This document shows positions 60,436-64,000 of a stretch of DNA of 64,000 bases, piece by piece. The DNA lies in contig JAIXOM010000041.1 in the NCBI GenBank assembly GCA_027486755.1, forward strand, positions 62,001 through 126,000. Direction: 5' to 3'. The DNA is from Comamonadaceae bacterium (GTDB lineage: Bacteria; Pseudomonadota; Gammaproteobacteria; Burkholderiales; Burkholderiaceae_C). Position 1 is the first letter of the stretch, and every line of letters starts with the position of its first letter. The notes under the pieces were generated by a model that was given only the letters and a program-made list of their open reading frames with translations, had not been told where the DNA came from and did no database searches. Made by a program: the position numbers and the translations under genes.

Positions 60436-60849
60436 TCACGAGGTCTTGTCATGGACCAGGCCTTTGAGCTGCTCCATGTTGTGGGCCACACGCAGTACCG
60501 CCTCGCTGGGGATCTGCCGAATCACCTCACCAGTCTCTGCCTTACGCACGGTGATCACCATCCGGTCGGTCACCTCGTCCATGGCGAAGTTCAGCTTGCG
60601 ACCATCCTTAATGGCCTGCTGATTCATGCGTTCGATAGCCTGCTTCAATTCGCTTCGCTGGGCCTCGGCCTCGGCGCGGCGCTCGGCCTGCGAGGGGACT
60701 TCCTGTTTGGGGGCGGCTTTTGCAGCCGCGGCGGCGGGCGCAGCGGCGGGAGCAGCCTCCTTAGCCTTTTCAACGGGCCGCGCAGGCGCCAAAGCCTCCG
60801 GCGCCGGGCGCGGCGGGGGCTGGGTCACTCGGCTGATTTCATTACTCAT
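60436..60849 (-). CDS. flaG: FlaG family protein
   Basis: A 137-aa protein. The C-terminal FlaG domain is clear (LNFAMDEVTDRMVITVRKAETGEVIRQIPSEAVLRVAHNME). It is preceded by an Ala/Pro-rich linker (residues 20-60) and a charged helix. FlaG influences filament length and is usually next to fliD. The ATG at 60849 has a sigma-28 promoter about 90 bp upstream; the longer frame adds non-family residues. Confidence 0.9.
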   Translation of the reverse strand: MSNEISRVTQPPPRPAPEALAPARPVEKAKEAAPAAAPAAAAAKAAPKQEVPSQAERRAEAEAQRSELKQAIERMNQQAIKDGRKLNFAMDEVTDRMVITVRKAETGEVIRQIPSEAVLRVAHNMEQLKGLVHDKTS

Positions 60850-60939
60850 GGCAAGTCCTTTCCAGGAAAGTGCTGCTGGTGCCTGGCCTAAACCCTGAAA
60901 AAGGGGTCGGCTCAGCCCAAACACCGCGCTGTGTCACTC

Positions 60940-60966
60940 GATTCGGCGCGGCGGCGGCAAACTTTA
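60940..60966 (-). promoter_or_regulatory. sigma-28 (FliA) promoter of flaG
   Basis: TAAAGTTT-N11-GCCGAATC on the minus strand: a perfect -35 and a near-perfect -10 of the FliA consensus with correct spacing. Confidence 0.88.
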
Positions 60967-61003
60967 GCCGCTGGCTGAAAAATATTTTGCGGTGATCAAG
61001 TTT

Positions 61004-61092
61004 GTGGGAGTGCCGCCCCCGGCACGATGGGCCTTTGAAGGGGCGGCGGTGGCTGATCCACCGCCGCATCGCCGCGAGGGCGCGGCTCCCAC
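61004..61092. repeat. REP-like unit (cluster D)
   Basis: An 89-bp element with GTGGGAG at one end and CTCCCAC at the other. Internal pairing includes GGGGCGGCGGTGG / CCACCGCCGC. It belongs to the same family as the clusters at 18.6, 23.6 and 30.0 kb. It lies between fliD and flaG. Confidence 0.85.
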
Positions 61093-61189
61093 ACCTTTTT
61101 ATTCAGCTTGCCAAATGCAAGGGTTTACCCTTGGCTGGGGCCCTGGCACTCATGGCGGACCTATAGAGCCAAGCGCAGAGTTGCCTGAC

Positions 61190-62932
61190 TCAGTTGGTGT
61201 ACATCGCCATCAGCCCCTTGAAGCTGTTGGTCAGGCCGGTGCGGGTGCTGGTGCTTTCACCGACGATGCTTTCCATCACGGTAAATTGTTCGGTGTAGCG
61301 CTCGAGCAAGTTGCTCATGCGCTCTTCGAGCTGGGTCAAATCTTTTTTGTATTGCTCGATTTTCTTGGTGGCGCTTTTGGTCTGGGCATCAATAATGCCC
61401 GTCGAGCGCAGCATCTTGTCGATGTTCTTGACCGCGTCGCCGGCCAGGCCGCCGGGGGCCGGGCTGTAAAGGCTCTGGTCGTTCTTGTTGGCGGTGAGCA
61501 TAGTCACCACCTGATCGAAATTTGTGCTCAAGGCGCTGTCGAGCTTGGTCTCGTCCAGCGTTAACTTGCCGGTGCGGTCGAAGCTCAGGCCTATGTGCCG
61601 CGCGGCATAGACATCAGGGTTGAGCGGACTTTGGGTGCTGTCGTCGCCCGGGTAGGCCTTGCCGTCTTTGGTGAACATGGCGCGAATTTGGCTGCGCACC
61701 ATGGTGATGATGCTGTCACCAGCCAGCGCGCCGCCAAACTCTTCTACCTTGCTGTCCTTGTCGGCCAAGACCTTCAAGCTCTCATCGAACTGGTTATAGG
61801 CATCGACCACAGCCTTGATGTTGTCCTTGATGGTGCTGGTCTGACGGTTCAGGTCGAGACGTGCCGGCGTGCCGCTGGTGGTGGGGGCAAACAGATCCAG
61901 AGTCACGCCATCGATGACATCGGTCACCTGATTTTTAGCACTGGTCACCGCAAGGCCATTGACGGTGAGCTCGGCATCCTGAGCCGACTCCAGGGCCGAC
62001 CCGCGCATGAGCATTCCTGTCGGTAGGTTGGACAAGGCAAAAGCGTTGGCTGCACCGGTCTGGCCAGAAAAAGTGATGCTGAAGCCGCTCCCGGTATTGA
62101 CCATCTGGGCGCTGACGCCGGTGGTGCTGCTGGCCGCATTGACCGCCCGCAGCAGTCCAGCCGGCGTGGCCGTGCTGACCGTGATTTTCTGAGTGCTGCC
62201 CAACGTGGGCTGCGCTGGGGCCGGCACACTGGCGCCGTCACCGGCCGTGCTGACGCTCACCGCCGTGGTGCTAGCTGGCGTGCTGGTCAAACTAAGGTGA
62301 GCGCCCGAGGCGGCGTCAACGCTCCAGTCCGCCAAGTTACCCGACAAGGCGTAGGCATTGCCACTGGTGGTTGCTGGCGTACTGAAGGCGGTTGCCACCT
62401 CGTCGGCAGTCATGCTGCCCGAAGCGGTCAGGGTCAGGCCAGCCACCGTCACCGACTGGCCCGCGCTTAAGGCGGAAAAGGTCACGGTCTGCTGCCCGCC
62501 CACCGGCCCGCCCGCTTTATTGACCCACAAATCAAAGGCGTTGCCGCTGTTCAGGCTGACGCCGGTTCCCGTGAAATTGGTGGTCGCCAGACGGGTGGCC
62601 TTGGCGATCCGACTGACCTCCACGCTGTAGTTGCCCGACTGCGCGCTCGAATTGGCCGTGGCACCAAAAGCCGCAGGCTGGCTGTTGCTGGGCGTGATCG
62701 AGGTGAATTCCTTGGCGTCATTGAGGCTGGACATGACGGTCTGCAACTGGACCAGCAAGGACTTGATGGCCCCATGCCCAGTAATGCGGGACTCTTCTTT
62801 TTGGATCTTTCCGTCAAGAATCTCCTGGCGCGGAGCGCGCTCGGCCTCGACCAGGTTTTTAGCCAGGGCCTTGATGTCGATGCCGGAGCCGGCACCGAGG
62901 CTATTGACGATATTGACGTTACTGGTAGCCAT
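61190..62932 (-). CDS. fliD: flagellar filament cap protein FliD
   Basis: A 580-aa hook-associated protein 2. The N-terminal VNSLGAGSGIDIKALAKNLVEAERAPRQ and the C-terminal coiled coil (TKKIEQYKKDLTQLEERMSNLLERYTEQFTVMESIVG) are typical, with NGLAVTSAKNQVTDVIDGVTLDL in the middle. The central D2/D3 region is Ser/Thr/Ala-rich and longer than in enteric FliD. The ATG at 62932 is chosen (MATSNVNI). A sigma-28 promoter lies about 33 bp upstream. Confidence 0.95.
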   Translation of the reverse strand: MATSNVNIVNSLGAGSGIDIKALAKNLVEAERAPRQEILDGKIQKEESRITGHGAIKSLLVQLQTVMSSLNDAKEFTSITPSNSQPAAFGATANSSAQSGNYSVEVSRIAKATRLATTNFTGTGVSLNSGNAFDLWVNKAGGPVGGQQTVTFSALSAGQSVTVAGLTLTASGSMTADEVATAFSTPATTSGNAYALSGNLADWSVDAASGAHLSLTSTPASTTAVSVSTAGDGASVPAPAQPTLGSTQKITVSTATPAGLLRAVNAASSTTGVSAQMVNTGSGFSITFSGQTGAANAFALSNLPTGMLMRGSALESAQDAELTVNGLAVTSAKNQVTDVIDGVTLDLFAPTTSGTPARLDLNRQTSTIKDNIKAVVDAYNQFDESLKVLADKDSKVEEFGGALAGDSIITMVRSQIRAMFTKDGKAYPGDDSTQSPLNPDVYAARHIGLSFDRTGKLTLDETKLDSALSTNFDQVVTMLTANKNDQSLYSPAPGGLAGDAVKNIDKMLRSTGIIDAQTKSATKKIEQYKKDLTQLEERMSNLLERYTEQFTVMESIVGESTSTRTGLTNSFKGLMAMYTN

Positions 62933-62964
62933 GACCAACCTTTAAGGCACCCTGAACCATCTGA

Positions 62965-62991
62965 TCATCGGCGCGAGACTAAAAAACTTGA
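62965..62991 (-). promoter_or_regulatory. sigma-28 (FliA) promoter of fliD
   Basis: TCAAGTTT-N11-GCCGATGA on the minus strand, in the 77-bp gap after flgL. Both boxes match the FliA consensus at seven and six of eight bases. Confidence 0.88.
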
Positions 62992-63009
62992 GGAACCACA
63001 TCTCAAGGC

Positions 63010-63942
63010 TTATCGCAGGTACTGGAACAAGGACATCTGCGAGATCTTGGAAAAGCTGCTTTGCGCGGCCTCCAGGGACATCATTTGCTTGTTCATGTCG
63101 GCAATGGCCTTGGCGTAGTCCAGATCCTGTACGCTTGAGAGGGTTTGCCTGAGAGTGATCAGGGTGTCTTCCGTGCTGAAGCCTTGGTGGTCCAAGATGG
63201 CCATGTCGGTACCAATATTGGCCTGGGCCAGAGTCAGGCCTTCTATCATCTGGTCAATCTCACCATTAGCCCGCTGCATTTTTGGGTTGTCTGAGGTCTT
63301 GATCGCCTCGATGATGCCGTCAAAGGCTTCAAAAAACCCCACCCCCTGGCTCTGACCAGAGGTGTCGGTGCGCAGCACGCGCACAAAGACCTCAGAGCCT
63401 GGACGGTTGATGGGCAGCGAACGCTGGTCGCCAATCATCACCTCCATCCGGGTTTGGTCGCCTTGATAAATCGGTGAAGCCAAGGGGTCGTCGGCCGGTG
63501 GATCGAATGGCGGCTGCCCTACCCGGCTGCCCGCAAACAGGTAGTTGCCGTTGGTGTCCTGGCTATTGGCCAAACTCAACATTTGTTGGCGTATGCCCTT
63601 GAGCTCGGTGGCAATGGCCATGCGATCGGGCGCGCTGGTGGTGTCGCTGCTGGCCTGCACCACCAGCTCTTTAGCCCGGTACATCAGCGTGGTCGAGTTG
63701 GCCACGGCGCCCTCTTCGGTTTCAAAGCGGGACTTGAGCAGGTTCATATTGCCCAGGTAATTGTCATAGCGGGCCTGCAGCGAATTGAGCCTGGTAATGG
63801 TGGCCACCTGGTTGGGCGCGTCACTGGGCTTGACCACCTGTTTGCCGGTGGCGAGCTGGTCTTGCGACTTGACCAATTGCTCCTGGACCGAACTCATGCG
63901 GTCGGAGGCCCGGTTAAACAGAAGGGAGGTGGAAATTTTCAT
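63010..63942 (-). CDS. flgL: flagellar hook-filament junction protein FlgL
   Basis: A 310-aa HAP3. The flagellin-like termini are present: MKISTSLLFNRASDRMSSVQEQL, QLATGKQVVKPSDAPNQVATI, and the C-terminal DLDYAKAIADMNKQMMSLEAAQSSFSKI ending QMSLFQYLR. SLANSQDTNGNYLFAGSRV is the usual domain boundary. It lies 14 bp after the flgK stop. Confidence 0.95.
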   Translation of the reverse strand: MKISTSLLFNRASDRMSSVQEQLVKSQDQLATGKQVVKPSDAPNQVATITRLNSLQARYDNYLGNMNLLKSRFETEEGAVANSTTLMYRAKELVVQASSDTTSAPDRMAIATELKGIRQQMLSLANSQDTNGNYLFAGSRVGQPPFDPPADDPLASPIYQGDQTRMEVMIGDQRSLPINRPGSEVFVRVLRTDTSGQSQGVGFFEAFDGIIEAIKTSDNPKMQRANGEIDQMIEGLTLAQANIGTDMAILDHQGFSTEDTLITLRQTLSSVQDLDYAKAIADMNKQMMSLEAAQSSFSKISQMSLFQYLR

Positions 63943-63956
63943 GAAGGTCTCTCCGA

Positions 63957-64000
63957 TCAGGCGATCTGCAGCACCGCATCAAACAACTGCGACGCCGTCT
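63957..64000 (-). CDS. flgK: C-terminal end of FlgK (cut by window edge)
   Basis: Only 13 codons and the stop are visible, reading ...TASQLFDAVLQIA. This fits the terminal helix of hook-associated protein FlgK (pattern S..FD.LL.I). Position directly upstream of flgL, with 14 bp between, supports the call. A longer sequence would be needed for certainty. Confidence 0.7.
   Translation of the reverse strand, partial: TASQLFDAVLQIA

Overview
The window is high-GC chromosomal DNA of a betaproteobacterium, most likely a Comamonadaceae-like member of Burkholderiales. The evidence is the gene order dnaB-rplI-rpsR-priB-rpsF, a class I PHA synthase, a ppsA/ppsR divergent pair, a VC_2705-type Na+:solute symporter with its small DUF4212 partner, and a polar-type flagellar locus with a sigma-54 regulator. 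No rRNA, tRNA or CRISPR array was recognised.

Bases 1-21.7 kb are housekeeping: phaC (partial), pgeF, maiA, dnaB, the rpsF-priB-rpsR-rplI operon, the symporter pair, ppsA/ppsR, an Fe(III)-binding protein behind a Fur box, a GlcG/HbpS-like protein, a BI-1 protein, an RRM protein, rlmD and an exonuclease. They are followed by two related membrane-anchored proteins, one fused to a carbonic anhydrase-like domain that lacks two zinc histidines, and by a lipoprotein. REP-like palindromes occupy several intergenic gaps.

Bases 21.7-32.1 kb (minus strand) carry fliJ-I-H-G-F-E, a sigma-54 activator with a degenerate receiver, a four-cysteine small protein, a 389-aa flagellin and a TPR-like protein. 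Textbook sigma-54 promoters precede the activator and the TPR-flagellin pair. Bases 54.4-64 kb hold the matching late flagellar block: flgK (tail), flgL, fliD, flaG, two short flagellins, a TPR-like paralog, an OGT/SPINDLY-type glycosyltransferase and a GT2-TPR glycosyltransferase. Good sigma-28 promoters precede fliD, flaG and one flagellin.

Two accessory blocks sit between these flagellar halves. Bases 32.4-38.6 kb are a toxin-antitoxin island: a DUF4143 ATPase, phd-PIN, HipBA, a vapC remnant, MntA-HepT, phd with a broken PIN gene, and vapBC. It includes a 77-bp duplication around the HipBA segment. Bases 38.8-54.1 kb are a flagellar-type glycosylation region. It has a three-domain glycosyltransferase, a tightly packed 12-gene operon (AMP ligase, SDR, KAS III, acyltransferase, two ACPs, dehydratase, ThDP enzyme, NeuB-like synthase, hydrolase, LuxE, LuxC), a broken FkbM-like gene and a DegT aminotransferase.

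The 12-gene operon is the main discovery candidate. It combines acyl-ACP synthesis, LuxE/LuxC acyl reduction to an aldehyde, a ThDP lyase or synthase and a NeuB-type PEP aldolase, with no nonulosonate precursor or CMP-activation genes. It is bracketed by a 59-bp, about 88% identical inverted repeat, which suggests it was acquired as a unit. I infer that it makes an unusual acyl-derived or nonulosonate-like decoration for flagellin. Related lux/ACP genes are known in Aeromonas and Pseudomonas flagellar glycosylation islands, so the parts have precedent while this combination and its chemistry look unresolved.
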